Translations under genes and position numbers: made by a program
Shown here: positions 16,847 to 25,369 of the stretch, one piece after another
Numbering within the stretch: the stretch's first letter is position 1
Layout of the letters: each line of letters opens with the position of its first letter
Assembly (NCBI RefSeq): GCF_029211265.1
Contig: NZ_JARGEL010000019.1
Coordinates: 1 to 44,719 of the forward strand
Length of the DNA stretch: 44,719 nt
From: Extensimonas soli
Lineage (GTDB): Bacteria > Pseudomonadota > Gammaproteobacteria > Burkholderiales > Burkholderiaceae_C
Direction of reading: 5' to 3'
The notes under the pieces: generated by a model
Seen by the model: only the letters and a program-made list of their open reading frames with translations
What the model was told of the DNA's origin: nothing
Database searches by the model: none

Positions 16847-18013
16847 ATGTACTTCAAGAATCCTACGTTTGCCCTTTCCTGTGTCGCGGCGGCGGCGCTG
16901 ACCCTGACTGCCTGCGGTGGCGGAGGTGGCGGCACCGGAACAACAGCCACTCCGAAGGCCCTGAGCGCGACCGTCGTGGACGGGGTGATCAGCAACGCCT
17001 TGGTCTGCGTGGACAGCAACAGCAACGGCAATTGCGATCCGGGTGAAGTCCAGGGCCGCACCGGCAGTGACGGCAAGGTCACACTGCAGGTGCCCCCGGC
17101 GCAGGAGAATGCGCCGCTGCTCGCGCTGGTCGGCACGGATGCCGTCGATGCGGACACCGGCCCGGTGCTGCAGCCTTTTCAGATGAGCACCCCTGCAGGC
17201 CAGACCGTCATCAGCCCGCTGACCTCTCTGGTGCACCTCAAGATGACCACGCAGGGCAAGACCCTTGCCGACGCGCAGGCCGCCACGGCTCAGGCTTTGG
17301 GCCTGCCGCCCACCGCGGCCCCCATGGCGGACTATGTGGCCAAACGCGGCAGCGACAGTGACAGCCAGAAGGCGGGCATCCTGGCGCGCAGTGTCGTCCT
17401 TGCCTACACCCAGGCCTTGAAGAGCAAAAACCGCGACGACGCCTTGACCGAGGCCGAGCACCAGGTCAGCACGCAAAGGCAGCGCCTGGAAGACAAGCTC
17501 CAGGCAGGAGCGTCGTGCGCAAGCGGGCTCAGCCATGAGTGCGAAATGGAACTCGAAAACGAATTCCATGGCACGGCAGCCCCCGCACCAGCCCCCGCGC
17601 CAGCCCCAGCCCCAGCCCCAGCCCCAGCACCAGCACCAGCACCAGCACCAGCACCAGCACCGGCACCAGCACCAGCACCGGCACCAGCACCGGCACCAGC
17701 ACCGGCACCGGCACCAGCACCGGCACCGGCACCGGCACCGGCACCGGCACCGGCACCGGCACCGGCACCGGCACCGGCACCGGCACCGGCACCCGCAACA
17801 CCGGCGCAGCTTGGCAAACCCCTCTATTCGGCGAACTGCCAGGCTTGCCATGGCATGCCGCCGTCCTCCAACAAGATCGGCAACGGCGCCAACAATCCCA
17901 CCGCGATTCAAAATGCCATCAACAACAACACCGGAGGCATGGGCATGTTTGCCGGCAAGTTCAGCACCGCCGACCTGACCAACATCGCGGCCTTCATCGC
18001 AGCCCCGTTCTGA
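16847..18013 (+). CDS. Lipoprotein with Ala-Pro stalk and C-terminal c-type cytochrome domain
   Basis: 388 residues. The lipobox LTAC places the lipidated Cys at residue 23, followed by a Gly run. Residues about 40-110 form a beta domain with VVDGVISNALVCVDSNSNGNCDPGE, a calcium-loop-like segment often seen in secreted proteins. Residues 115-240 are mostly helical, ending in a Cys pair region (ASCASGLSHEC). Residues 245-316 are 36 perfect Ala-Pro dipeptides, a stiff spacer. The last 72 residues are a small cytochrome c: heme motif CQACH at 331-335, with candidate axial Met in GGMGMFAG. It begins 36 bp after apbE and probably belongs to the same unit as a tethered electron carrier. Confidence 0.85.
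   Translation: MYFKNPTFALSCVAAAALTLTACGGGGGGTGTTATPKALSATVVDGVISNALVCVDSNSNGNCDPGEVQGRTGSDGKVTLQVPPAQENAPLLALVGTDAVDADTGPVLQPFQMSTPAGQTVISPLTSLVHLKMTTQGKTLADAQAATAQALGLPPTAAPMADYVAKRGSDSDSQKAGILARSVVLAYTQALKSKNRDDALTEAEHQVSTQRQRLEDKLQAGASCASGLSHECEMELENEFHGTAAPAPAPAPAPAPAPAPAPAPAPAPAPAPAPAPAPAPAPAPAPAPAPAPAPAPAPAPAPAPAPAPAPAPAPAPATPAQLGKPLYSANCQACHGMPPSSNKIGNGANNPTAIQNAINNNTGGMGMFAGKFSTADLTNIAAFIAAPF
17579..17794 (+). repeat. Tandem repeat of GC(A/C)CC(A/G) hexamers encoding (Ala-Pro)36
   Basis: 216 bp of six-base units, mainly GCACCG and GCACCA. Long runs of identical hexamers make length variation by slippage likely; any whole-unit change keeps the frame and alters stalk length. Confidence 0.95.
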
Positions 18014-18059
18014 GCGAAAATTGCTTCTTATTCAATAGCTTTCTGTGCACTACAGATAA

Positions 18060-18095
18060 GCGCAAGAAGCCAATATCACTTCTAGTTTCTTGCGC
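18060..18095. terminator. Inverted repeat downstream of the cytochrome gene
   Basis: GCGCAAGAA (18060-18068) pairs with TTCTTGCGC (18087-18095), a 9-bp stem with an 18-base loop. It lies 47 bp after the cytochrome stop codon and may help end transcription. Confidence 0.4.
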
Positions 18096-18100
18096 GTTAT

Positions 18101-18132
18101 GCGTGGGCCTGCGCAACTGCGCAGGCCCACGC
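18101..18132. terminator. Strong 15-bp hairpin before bioA
   Basis: GCGTGGGCCTGCGCA (18101-18115) and its perfect complement (18118-18132) leave only two bases between them. It is very GC-rich and lacks a T-run, so it could be a Rho-independent-like pause or an mRNA-stabilising structure between the redox cluster and the biotin genes. Confidence 0.5.
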
Positions 18133-18188
18133 CCCGGCAGCGCAGGCCGGCTGGTTCTACACTGCGCGGTTGTTTTTCCGCGCCAGGG

Positions 18189-18270
18189 GCCTGTCGGACT
18201 TTGCGCTTCGAAAGGCGAAGATGCGTCGTTGAGACGCATTTGCAGCCGATGATTCCAAGGTCCGACAGGC
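18189..18270. repeat. Palindromic-ended repeat, family 1, short copy (D)
   Basis: It starts GCCTGTCGGACTTTG and ends with the near complement GGTCCGACAGGC, sharing the GCAGCCGATGATTCCAA block near its right end with the full-length copies at 22726, 25370 and 26880. The roughly 85-bp middle part of those copies is missing. It lies in the 5' leader of bioA, 18 bp before the ATG. Confidence 0.75.
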
Positions 18271-18288
18271 TCTGGAGATTGCCAGACC

Positions 18289-19662
18289 ATGCCTGCTTCC
18301 TCGAATCCCCCTGATTTTTCCTTTCCCTCCCCCCACGACACCCTGGCCCAGCGCAGCCTGCAGTACGTCTGGCACCCCTGCACGCAGATGAAGCAGCACG
18401 CAGGCCCGCGTGCGGTGCCGCTGGTGTCGATAGAGCGCGCCGCCGGCGTGTGGCTTTATGACTACCAGGGCCGGCGCATTCTGGACGCGCTGAGCTCGTG
18501 GTGGGTCAACCTGTTCGGGCACAGCCATCCGCACATCCAGGCGGCGCTGCGCGAGCAGCTTGCGCAGCTCGACCACGTGATGCTCGCGGGTTTCACGCAT
18601 GCGCCCGTGGTGGAGCTGTCGCAGCGCCTGCACGAGCTGACCGGGCTGGGGCACGCCTTTTACGGCAGCGACGGCGCCTCGGCGACCGAGATCGCGCTCA
18701 AGATGAGCGCGCACTACTGGCGCAACGCCGGCCGGCCCGAAAAATGCCGCTTCGTCGGCCTGGCGGGCGGCTACCACGGCGAAACCGTGGGTGCGCTGGC
18801 CGTGACCGACATCGACATCTTCCGCACCGCCTACGCCCCGCTCGTGCGCCTGGGTGCCACCGTGCCCAGCCCCGACGCGCGCCAGGCGCAGCCAGGCGAG
18901 AGCGCCGCCGACGTGGCACGGCGCTGCGCGCGCACGCTCGAAGCCTGGCTTGCGGCGCACCATGCCGAAACCGCCGCGCTGATCCTCGAGCCGCTGGTGC
19001 AGTGCGCTGCCGGCATGGCGATGTACGACCCGCTGTACCTGCGCGAGGCGCGCGCGCTGTGCGACCGCTACGAGGTGCACCTGGTGGTCGACGAGATCGC
19101 CACGGGCTTCGGGCGCACGGGCAGCCTGTTCGCGCACCAGCAGGCGGGCATACGGCCGGATTTTCTGTGCCTCTCCAAGGGGATCACGGGCGGCACGCTG
19201 CCGCTGTCGGTGGTGCTCACGACCGACACGGTGTACGAGGCGTTTTACGACGACGCGGTGGCGCGCGGCTTCTTGCATTCGCACTCGTACACCGGCAACC
19301 CGCTCGCATGCCGCGCGGCGCTCGCGACGCTGGAGCTTTTTGCGCAAACTCAAGCCATAGCGCGCAACCAGGCGCTCGCGCAGCAGATCGGCACGGCGCT
19401 CGCGCCGCTCTCAGCGCATCCGCGCGTGCGCCATGCACGCCACCAGGGCATGATCTGGGCCTGGGACGTGCAAACGCGCCTGCCCGACTTCAGCCAGCGC
19501 CTGCACCACCACGCGCTCGCGCACGGCGTGCTGCTGCGCCCCATAGGGCATGCGCTCTACATCATGCCGCCCTACGTGATGGACGAGGAGGCGATCGACT
19601 GGCTCGCGCGCGGCGCGCTCGGTGCGCTCGAAGCCACGCTGGCCGAGGAGGGGCAGGTATGA
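18289..19662 (+). CDS. bioA: Adenosylmethionine--8-amino-7-oxononanoate aminotransferase BioA
   Basis: 457 residues. This class-III PLP aminotransferase makes 7,8-diaminopelargonate in biotin synthesis, using S-adenosylmethionine as amino donor. Family features are YVWHPCTQMKQH near the N-terminus, DALSSWWVNLFGHSHP, YGSDGASATEIALKM, GGYHGETVGALAVTD, VVDEIATGFGRTG with the PLP-binding Asp, and LCLSKGITGGTLPLS with the Schiff-base Lys. A CTGGAG ribosome site sits at the end of repeat copy D. The bioD start overlaps the stop codon (ATGA), so bioA and bioD are co-translated. Confidence 0.96.
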   Translation: MPASSNPPDFSFPSPHDTLAQRSLQYVWHPCTQMKQHAGPRAVPLVSIERAAGVWLYDYQGRRILDALSSWWVNLFGHSHPHIQAALREQLAQLDHVMLAGFTHAPVVELSQRLHELTGLGHAFYGSDGASATEIALKMSAHYWRNAGRPEKCRFVGLAGGYHGETVGALAVTDIDIFRTAYAPLVRLGATVPSPDARQAQPGESAADVARRCARTLEAWLAAHHAETAALILEPLVQCAAGMAMYDPLYLREARALCDRYEVHLVVDEIATGFGRTGSLFAHQQAGIRPDFLCLSKGITGGTLPLSVVLTTDTVYEAFYDDAVARGFLHSHSYTGNPLACRAALATLELFAQTQAIARNQALAQQIGTALAPLSAHPRVRHARHQGMIWAWDVQTRLPDFSQRLHHHALAHGVLLRPIGHALYIMPPYVMDEEAIDWLARGALGALEATLAEEGQV

Positions 19663-20486
19663 ACGGCGGCGCCAGCAAGGCTCCTGCAAGGTCCGAGCAC
19701 GCTCCTGCTGTGCCTTCTGCGACTTCTGCGATTTCTACGGCCTCTTCACCTCCTGCGCCAGCGACATCGTTCGCCTGCTTCGTCACCGGCACCGACACCG
19801 GCGTGGGCAAGTCGCTGGTCAGCGCGGCGCTGCTGCGCGCGCTCGCGCGCCACTACCCGCGCGTGGTCGGCATGAAGCCCGTGGCCGCCGGCACTATTCA
19901 TACGCCGCAAGGCCCGGCAAGCGAGGACGCGCTGCAGCTGCGCGCCGCCTCCACCGTGGCCGTGCCGCCTGCGCTCGACAACCCCGTGCTGCTGCCCGAT
20001 CCGCTCTCGCCCCATTTGGCCGCAGAGCGCGCCGGCGTGCGCATCAGCGTGCCCGTGCTGCAGGCCAGCTACGAGGCGCTGTGCGAGCACGCCGATGCCG
20101 TGGTCGTGGAAGGTGCAGGCGGTTTTTTGGTGCCCCTGGCCGAGGATTGCACCATGGCCGACCTGGCGCAGGCGCTCGCCATTCCCGTGGTGCTCGTGGT
20201 TGGGCTGCGCCTGGGCTGCCTGAACCACGCGCTGCTCACGGCGCAGGCCATCCGCGCGTGCGGCCTGCCGCTCGCCGGCTGGGTCGCGAACCAGATCGAC
20301 CCCGACATGGCCGCCGTGGAAGACAACGTCGCCTACCTGCGCCGCCACCTGGGCGCGCCCCTGCTGGGCCACATCGGCTATCTTGCGCAGCCGCAAAGCG
20401 CCGCCATAGAGCTGGCGCTGCCGACGGATTGGCTCTGCAGCAATGCCTTGCCGCTCTCGCGCCGCGGTGGTGGGAGGGGTTTATGA
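19659..20486 (+). CDS. bioD: Dethiobiotin synthetase BioD
   Basis: 275 residues. It forms the ureido ring of dethiobiotin from diaminopelargonate, CO2 and ATP. The P-loop is FVTGTDTGVGKSLVSAALL (from about residue 42). Also seen are GMKPVAAGT, VVVEGAGGFLVPL and the family sequence GCLNHALLTAQAI. The first 38 residues are a low-complexity Ala/Ser/Pro extension that most BioD proteins lack; it follows from the ATG that overlaps the bioA stop, and no better start with a ribosome site is evident before the P-loop. Confidence 0.95.
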   Translation: MNGGASKAPARSEHAPAVPSATSAISTASSPPAPATSFACFVTGTDTGVGKSLVSAALLRALARHYPRVVGMKPVAAGTIHTPQGPASEDALQLRAASTVAVPPALDNPVLLPDPLSPHLAAERAGVRISVPVLQASYEALCEHADAVVVEGAGGFLVPLAEDCTMADLAQALAIPVVLVVGLRLGCLNHALLTAQAIRACGLPLAGWVANQIDPDMAAVEDNVAYLRRHLGAPLLGHIGYLAQPQSAAIELALPTDWLCSNALPLSRRGGGRGL

Positions 20487-20515
20487 TTTGGTGTCATTAT
20501 TGATACCATTCGACG

Positions 20516-20773
20516 ATGGCGGACGTCCTCAAGATTCTGGCGCAAATGCAGCGGGAGCCGGCCAATGTTCGGTTCGCAGACCTCCAGCATGTGTGCCGCC
20601 ATTTCTTCGGGGAGCCACGCCAATCGGGAAGCAGCCACGCGATTTTCAAGACGCCATGGGCAGGAGACCCGCGGATCAACATCCAATCCGACAAAGGCAA
20701 GGCCAAGGCCTATCAGGTGAGGCAAGTGTTGTTGGCTGTCGAGAAGTTGAAAGGAATGCACCGTGACGGTTGA
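20516..20773 (+). CDS. hicA: HicA-type mRNA interferase toxin
   Basis: 85 residues. The SGSSHAIFKTPWAGDPRINIQ segment with its His and the following positively charged KGKAKAYQVRQVL helix are typical of HicA toxins, small dsRBD-fold ribonucleases that cut mRNA. The gene overlaps hicB by 11 bp in the toxin-first order usual for hicAB. It sits between bioD and bioF and is co-directional, so it may be read through from the biotin promoter as well as its own. Confidence 0.85.
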   Translation: MADVLKILAQMQREPANVRFADLQHVCRHFFGEPRQSGSSHAIFKTPWAGDPRINIQSDKGKAKAYQVRQVLLAVEKLKGMHRDG

Positions 20774-21086
20774 TCACTACACCTATCGCGTCACTTGGTC
20801 GCCAGAAGATGGTGAATATGTCGGCCTTTGTGCCGAGTTTCCCTCCTTGTCTTGGCTTGCCCATACACCGGAAGCCGCCCTCCAAGGAATTCGGCGCATG
20901 GTCGCAGAATCCGTGGCCGATATGCGTGCGAACGGCGAAGAAGTCCCCGTGGCGCTCGCGGAGAAGCATTACAGCGGCGAATTCCGCGTTCGCGTTCCGC
21001 CCGAAGTTCATCGTGCTTTGGCCATCCAGGCTGCCGAGCAAGGGGTCAGCCTGAATCGCCTGGCAAGCGCAAAACTCGCAGCCTGA
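20763..21086 (+). CDS. hicB: HicB-type antitoxin with C-terminal ribbon-helix-helix
   Basis: 107 residues, starting with GTG inside the last codons of hicA. The N-terminal partial RNase-H-like HicB fold reads HYTYRVTWSPEDGEYVGLCAEFPSLSWLAHTPEAAL. The C-terminal part (VPPEVHRALAIQAAEQGVSLNRLASAKLA) is an Arc-like DNA-binding unit of the kind that autorepresses hicAB. It should neutralise the toxin and regulate the pair. Confidence 0.87.
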   Translation: MTVDHYTYRVTWSPEDGEYVGLCAEFPSLSWLAHTPEAALQGIRRMVAESVADMRANGEEVPVALAEKHYSGEFRVRVPPEVHRALAIQAAEQGVSLNRLASAKLAA

Positions 21087-21187
21087 TATCTATTTTGATA
21101 GCAAAAAACACTCCATAAAAACGCTGCTTGTGGCCACTATAAAAGCGCTAGAAGCTATGTTTAAAGAAGCAAAAAGCCAAAATTTCC

Positions 21188-22429
21188 ATGCTCCTTCCGC
21201 AAAACCCGCTCGCTGCCGGTGAGCCCAGTAACCCAACTTCCTGGCTCGATGAAATCCCCGCGCACCTGGCCGAGATCGAGCGCGCGCAGCTGCGCCGCCA
21301 GCGGCGCGTCACTCAGCCCGGGCAGGGCGCGCAGCTGTGGGTCGATGGCACGCTCATGCTCGCCTTTTGCAGCAACGATTACCTGGGCCTGGCCACGCAC
21401 CCCGCGCTCGCGCAGGCCGCGCGCGATGCGAGCTGGACGTATGGCGTGGGCGCGGGCGGCTCGCCCATGGTCAGCGGCCACAGCGTCGCCAACGCCGCGC
21501 TCGAGCAAGAGCTCGCCGCGTTTGTGCAGCTGCCGCGCGCGCTCTATTTCTACGCCGGCTATGCCACCAACACGGGCATCATCCCGGCGCTCGTCGGCCC
21601 CGGCGACGCCTTGTTCTCCGACGCGCTCAACCATGCCTGCCTGATCGACGGCGCACGCCTGTCGGGCGCGCAGATCCACCGCTACGCGCATGCCGACCTC
21701 GCGGCGCTCGAGCAGGCGCTCGCGCAGAGCACGCAGCGGCGCAAGCTCGTCATCAGCGACGCGGTGTTCAGCATGGACGGCGACGTGGCCGACATCCGCG
21801 CGCTGCTGGCGCTGTGCGAGCGCTACGACGCGCTGCTGCTGCTCGACGATGCGCACGGCTTCGGCGTGCTCGGGCCGCAGGGGCGCGGCAGCCTGGCCGA
21901 GGCCGGGCTCACAGGCGCGCAGGCGGCACGCCGCGTGCTCTACATGGCCACGTTGAGCAAGGCCGCGGGCGTGGCCGGCGCTTTCGTGGCGGGCGATGCG
22001 ACGCTGATCGAATGGCTGCTGCAAAAGGCGCGCACCTACACTTTTGCCACGGCCGCACCCGCGCTGCTGGCCAACGCCTTGCGCACCAGCGTGCGCCTGA
22101 TCGAACAGGGCGACGCGCTGCGTGTGCAGCTGCAGGCGCGCGTGGCCCAGCTGCGCGCGGGGCTGCTGCCGCTGTGCAACGCCGCCACGGGCTGGCGCCT
22201 GCTCGATGCGCGCACGCCCGTGCAGGCGCTCGTGATCGGCGACAACGCGCGCGCCCTGGCCGCTATGGAACGCCTGCGCCAGCAAGGCCTGTGGGTGCCC
22301 GCGATCCGCCCGCCCACGGTGCCTGCGGGCACCGCGCGCCTGCGCATTGCGCTCTCGGCCGCGCACACGGCGCAGGACGTGCAGCGGCTGGTCGATGCGC
22401 TCGCGGGCATTGCGCGGGCGGGTGGATAA
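21188..22429 (+). CDS. bioF: 8-amino-7-oxononanoate synthase BioF
   Basis: 413 residues. This PLP-dependent alpha-oxoamine synthase condenses pimeloyl-ACP (or CoA) with alanine. Features are CSNDYLGLATHP, GVGAGGSPMVSGHS, FYAGYATNTGII, SDALNHACLIDG, SDAVFSMDGDVAD, LLLDDAHGFGVLG and the Schiff-base Lys in YMATLSKAAGVAG. The 101-bp gap after hicB holds AT-rich DNA with a weak hairpin (AGCGCTAGAAGCT region) and no clear terminator, so expression may continue from bioA-bioD. No bioB or bioC is seen in the window. Confidence 0.95.
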   Translation: MLLPQNPLAAGEPSNPTSWLDEIPAHLAEIERAQLRRQRRVTQPGQGAQLWVDGTLMLAFCSNDYLGLATHPALAQAARDASWTYGVGAGGSPMVSGHSVANAALEQELAAFVQLPRALYFYAGYATNTGIIPALVGPGDALFSDALNHACLIDGARLSGAQIHRYAHADLAALEQALAQSTQRRKLVISDAVFSMDGDVADIRALLALCERYDALLLLDDAHGFGVLGPQGRGSLAEAGLTGAQAARRVLYMATLSKAAGVAGAFVAGDATLIEWLLQKARTYTFATAAPALLANALRTSVRLIEQGDALRVQLQARVAQLRAGLLPLCNAATGWRLLDARTPVQALVIGDNARALAAMERLRQQGLWVPAIRPPTVPAGTARLRIALSAAHTAQDVQRLVDALAGIARAGG

Positions 22430-22563
22430 CGGGTTCCGACAAGGAGCTTGCCCCGCGGCACCGCGCGGCACCCTGCTGGCGCAGGCCTTGTCGGAAAACG
22501 AGCCCGATGGTTCTCACGGCGTGCCTACACGCGGTGAGATGGGCAGGAGGCGAAGCGGGGGAA

Positions 22564-22729
22564 CTAGTGTAGTGTTCGACGCTATCTGCGACATAAAACC
22601 GCGTCTTTTCGGCCCGGGCCGCGTTGCAAATCCTCGCGATACCACCCGGTATCGCTGCGGTTTGCGCCTTGCCCAGACCAAAAATCCATCGGTTTTATTA
22701 GTCGCATCAGGCATCAAACACTACACTAG
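22564..22729. repeat. Palindromic-ended repeat, family 2, long copy
   Basis: The ends are CTAGTGTAGTGTT and AACACTACACTAG. The inner arms remain similar (TCGACGC...TAAAACCG on the left; on the right, reading inward, TGATGCC...ATAAAACCG). The centre contains a GATACC...GGTATC hairpin. There is no coding capacity. The right CTAG is shared with the left end of the adjoining family 1 copy, so the two elements abut. The gap before it (22430-22563) holds another imperfect inverted repeat (TCCGACAAGG...CCTTGTCGGA, about 22437-22496), which may serve as a bioF terminator. Confidence 0.75.
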
Positions 22730-22894
22730 CAGCCTGTCGGACTTTGGGCGTCGATAGCGAGAATGGGCCCCAGCGAGGCCAGTTTTTGCCGGATTCGCCG
22801 CCCCATAGCGGGACTATGGGGCAAGAAGACGGTAAAAAATGGGCCGCTGCGGCACATTCGCAGCCGACGACTCCAAAGTCCGACAGGCTGCTAG
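22726..22894. repeat. Palindromic-ended repeat, family 1, copy A
   Basis: About 169 bp including CTAG at both ends. The terminal inverted repeats are AGCAGCCTGTCGGACTTTGG and its complement, nearly perfect. The interior has a CCCCATAG...CTATGGGG hairpin. The right end touches the stop codon of the small gene at 22895-23251. The element shows no coding capacity. Confidence 0.85.
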
Positions 22895-23251
22895 TCAGCG
22901 GTTGCGACCACCCCCCGGCCCCATGCCGCCACCGGGCCCCATTCCTGCGCCTGGGCCCATGCCGCCGCCGCCGGGGCCCATGCCGCCGCCGCGCGCGGGC
23001 GGCTCGTCGGGAAGCGTCACGCCTTGCGCCTTGGCGCGCTCCTGCATGCGTTCATGGTGCTCCTTGCGCAGTTGCTCTCTTTCCTCCACGGTTTTGGCGG
23101 CCCGCATCTGGGCGCGGTAGGCATTGCGCTCCTGCTGCGTCATGAGCTGGCTGCCGTAGATGACGGGCTGCGGATCGGCCGCGGCGGCCAGTCCGGCAGT
23201 CAGGGACAGGGCGGCGGCGAGGGCACCGGTAATCCATGCTTTCTTGTGCAT
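22895..23251 (-). CDS. Small exported protein with Gly/Met/Pro-rich tail
   Basis: 118 residues. The signal peptide [24 protein letters not shown] is followed by a helical, charged middle ([34 protein letters not shown]) and a tail of GGGMGPGG-type repeats. An AGGAG site precedes the ATG at 23251. It resembles uncharacterised small periplasmic proteins common in this group; the charged helix could be a Spy/CpxP-like binding segment, but that is only a guess. The stop codon immediately follows the end of a family 1 repeat, so the original 3' end may have been altered. Confidence 0.7.
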   Translation of the reverse strand: MHKKAWITGALAAALSLTAGLAAAADPQPVIYGSQLMTQQERNAYRAQMRAAKTVEEREQLRKEHHERMQERAKAQGVTLPDEPPARGGGMGPGGGGMGPGAGMGPGGGMGPGGGRNR

Positions 23252-23325
23252 CACAAACTCCTGAAGATATCGGGTTGTTTCGTGGATGGCTGCAGTCGCC
23301 GCAACCCATTCGGCGAGGGCGCCTG

Positions 23326-23372
23326 GTGCAGTGTTTGATGCTTGATGTCGCAGAGAGCGTCGAACACTGCAC
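23326..23372. repeat. Palindromic repeat, family 2, short copy
   Basis: A 47-bp hairpin. GTGCAGTGTTTGATGC (23326-23341) and the complement of GTGCAGTGTTCGACGC (23357-23372) flank a 15-bp loop. The arm sequence matches the ends of the long family 2 copy at 22564-22729 apart from a few bases. It sits in the 290-bp divergent region between the small exported protein and rlmB, which otherwise shows no recognisable feature. Confidence 0.75.
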
Positions 23373-23541
23373 AAGCTTCTTCCCGGTGGTCACGGGATGC
23401 GCCGCAATCCGGGCTTGTGGCAACCGGTCGGGGCATCCCGGCCGCATGGTAGTCCTTTTCCGCTTATTTCCGCGCACCGGCGCATGCCTTGGTCACGCCG
23501 GGCATACGGGGCGACAAAGCCGCGCCGCCGATAATCCCCCC

Positions 23542-24294
23542 ATGTCCAGCCCCAAAATCCTGTTCGGCTTCCACGCCGTGGGCGTGCGTCTCAAGACCGC
23601 GCCCGAGTCCATCGTCGAGGTGTATTACGAGCCCACGCGCCGCGATGCGCGCATGCGGCAGTTTCTGGAGCGCGCGCGTGCCGCTGGCGTGCGGCTGATC
23701 GAGGCCGATGGTTTGCGCATCGCGCGGCTCGCTGGCACGCAGGGGCACCAGGGCGTGGCGGCGCGCGTGCAGCCGCTGGCGCAGGCGCGCTCGCTCGACG
23801 ATCTGCTCGACGGCCTCGAAGCCGCGGGCGGCGCGCCGCCGCTGTTGCTCGTGCTTGACGGCGTGACCGATCCGCACAACCTCGGCGCCTGCCTGCGTGT
23901 GGCCGATGGTGCGGGCGCGCACGCCGTCATTGCGCCCAAAGACCACGCCGTGGGCATCAACGCCACCGTGGCCAAGGTGGCGAGCGGCGCGGCCGAGACC
24001 GTGCCGTATTTCATGGTCACCAACCTCGCGCGCACGCTCGGCGAGCTCAAGGAGCGCGCAATCTGGGTGCTGGGCACGAGCGACGATGCGCCGCAGTCGC
24101 TTTACCAGGCCGACCTGCGCGGCCCCACGGCGCTGGTGCTGGGCGCCGAAGGGCAGGGCATGCGCCAGCTCACGCGCAAGACCTGCGATGCGCTCGTGCA
24201 CATTCCCATGCGCGGCGCGGTCGAGAGTCTCAACGTCTCGGTCGCGAGCGGCGTGTGCCTGTACGAGGCGCTGCGCCAGCGCTCGGCAAGCTGA
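23542..24294 (+). CDS. rlmB: 23S rRNA (guanosine-2'-O-)-methyltransferase RlmB
   Basis: 250 residues. This SPOUT (TrmH) family enzyme methylates G2251 of 23S rRNA with S-adenosylmethionine. The N-terminal substrate-binding domain begins [14 protein letters not shown]. The knotted catalytic domain shows [38 protein letters not shown] and [22 protein letters not shown]. The ATG at 23542 matches the family N-terminus; the reading frame extends upstream through the family 2 repeat without homology. Confidence 0.95.
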   Translation: MSSPKILFGFHAVGVRLKTAPESIVEVYYEPTRRDARMRQFLERARAAGVRLIEADGLRIARLAGTQGHQGVAARVQPLAQARSLDDLLDGLEAAGGAPPLLLVLDGVTDPHNLGACLRVADGAGAHAVIAPKDHAVGINATVAKVASGAAETVPYFMVTNLARTLGELKERAIWVLGTSDDAPQSLYQADLRGPTALVLGAEGQGMRQLTRKTCDALVHIPMRGAVESLNVSVASGVCLYEALRQRSAS

Positions 24295-24368
24295 GGCTCG
24301 CATTTCCCGCTGCGGGGCAGGGCGAAGTGCAGGTGAGGGCGCTGCGGGAAAGCCGAGCGCCCATGAAC

Positions 24369-25337
24369 TCACACCCCTTCGGCGCTGTCCAGCGTCAGGT
24401 CTTCGAGCGCGTCGGGGTCGAGTTGCAACTGCGCGGCGCCTACCAGTTCCTGCAACTGGGCGACCGAGGTCGCACTCACGATCGGCGCCGTGATGGCCGG
24501 CTGTGCCATCTGCCAGGCCAGCGCGACCTGGGCGGGCGTGGCCTGGTAGCGTTCGGCCACTTCGTCGAGCGTGGCCAGGATGCGCAGGCCGCGCGGGTTC
24601 AGGTACTGCGCCACGATGCCCGCGCCGCGCGGGCTTTTCCCGGCGTCTTCGGCGCTGCGGTACTTGCCGGTCAGAAAGCCCGAGGCGAGCGCGTAGTAGT
24701 TGATCACGCCGATCTCATGTTCGAGGCAGATCGGGCGCAGTTCGTCTTCGAACACCGCGCGGTCGTAGAGGTTGTACAGCGGCTGCAGGCTTTCGTAGCG
24801 CGGCAGGCCCAGCGCGACGCTGGTTTCGAGCGCTTCGGCAAAGCGCGGCGCGCTGTAGTTCGAGGCACCGATTGCGCGCACCTTGCCCTCTTTGATCAGT
24901 GCGGCAAAGGTTTCGAGCGTTTCGGCCAGCGGTGTGTCGGGGTCGTCCTCGTGCGCTTGGTACAGGTCTATGTAGTCGGTCTGCAGGCGGCGCAGCGAAT
25001 CTTCGACCGCGGCACGGATGTAAGCGGGACGCAGGCCTTGTCTGCCCGGCCCCATCTCCTTGCCGACCTTGGTTGCGAGCACGATGCGGTCGCGCTTGCC
25101 GCTTTGGCGCAGCCACTTGCCGATGATGGTTTCGGACTCGCCGCCCTGGTGGCCCGGTACCCAGCTCGAATACATGTCTGCGGTATCGACGAAGTTGAAG
25201 CCCGCATCGACCCAGGCGTCGAGCAGCGAGAACGAGGTGGCTTCGTCGGCCGTCCAGCCAAACACGTTGCCGCCGAAGCACAGCGGCGAAACCTGCAGGC
25301 CGGAGCGGCCCAGCGGGCGCAAAGGGGGTGTGGTCAT
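24369..25337 (-). CDS. Aldo/keto reductase
   Basis: 322 residues, with a TIM-barrel NADPH-dependent oxidoreductase fold. Seen are the N-terminal PLGRSGLQVSPLCFGGNVFG, the catalytic Asp/Tyr region DTADMYSSW, Lys in ATKVGKEMG, the His region YIDLYQAHEDDPDTP, IGASNYSAP and a C-terminal cofactor segment (IVSATSVAQLQELVGA). It is convergent with rlmB. The substrate cannot be predicted. Confidence 0.9.
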   Translation of the reverse strand: MTTPPLRPLGRSGLQVSPLCFGGNVFGWTADEATSFSLLDAWVDAGFNFVDTADMYSSWVPGHQGGESETIIGKWLRQSGKRDRIVLATKVGKEMGPGRQGLRPAYIRAAVEDSLRRLQTDYIDLYQAHEDDPDTPLAETLETFAALIKEGKVRAIGASNYSAPRFAEALETSVALGLPRYESLQPLYNLYDRAVFEDELRPICLEHEIGVINYYALASGFLTGKYRSAEDAGKSPRGAGIVAQYLNPRGLRILATLDEVAERYQATPAQVALAWQMAQPAITAPIVSATSVAQLQELVGAAQLQLDPDALEDLTLDSAEGV

Positions 25338-25369
25338 GGCGATCTCCTTGGAGTGAAAACTATGGTGCG

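Noticed and set aside
17579-17794. Possible CRISPR or non-coding satellite
   Set aside because: The six-base repeat is continuous and lies in frame between two recognisable protein domains, coding for an Ala-Pro stalk.
22726-22894. Family 1 repeats as simple transcription terminators
   Set aside because: They are about 165 bp with conserved interior and CTAG ends, lack T-runs, and occur at gene starts as well as ends, which fits a mobile or REP-like repeat better.
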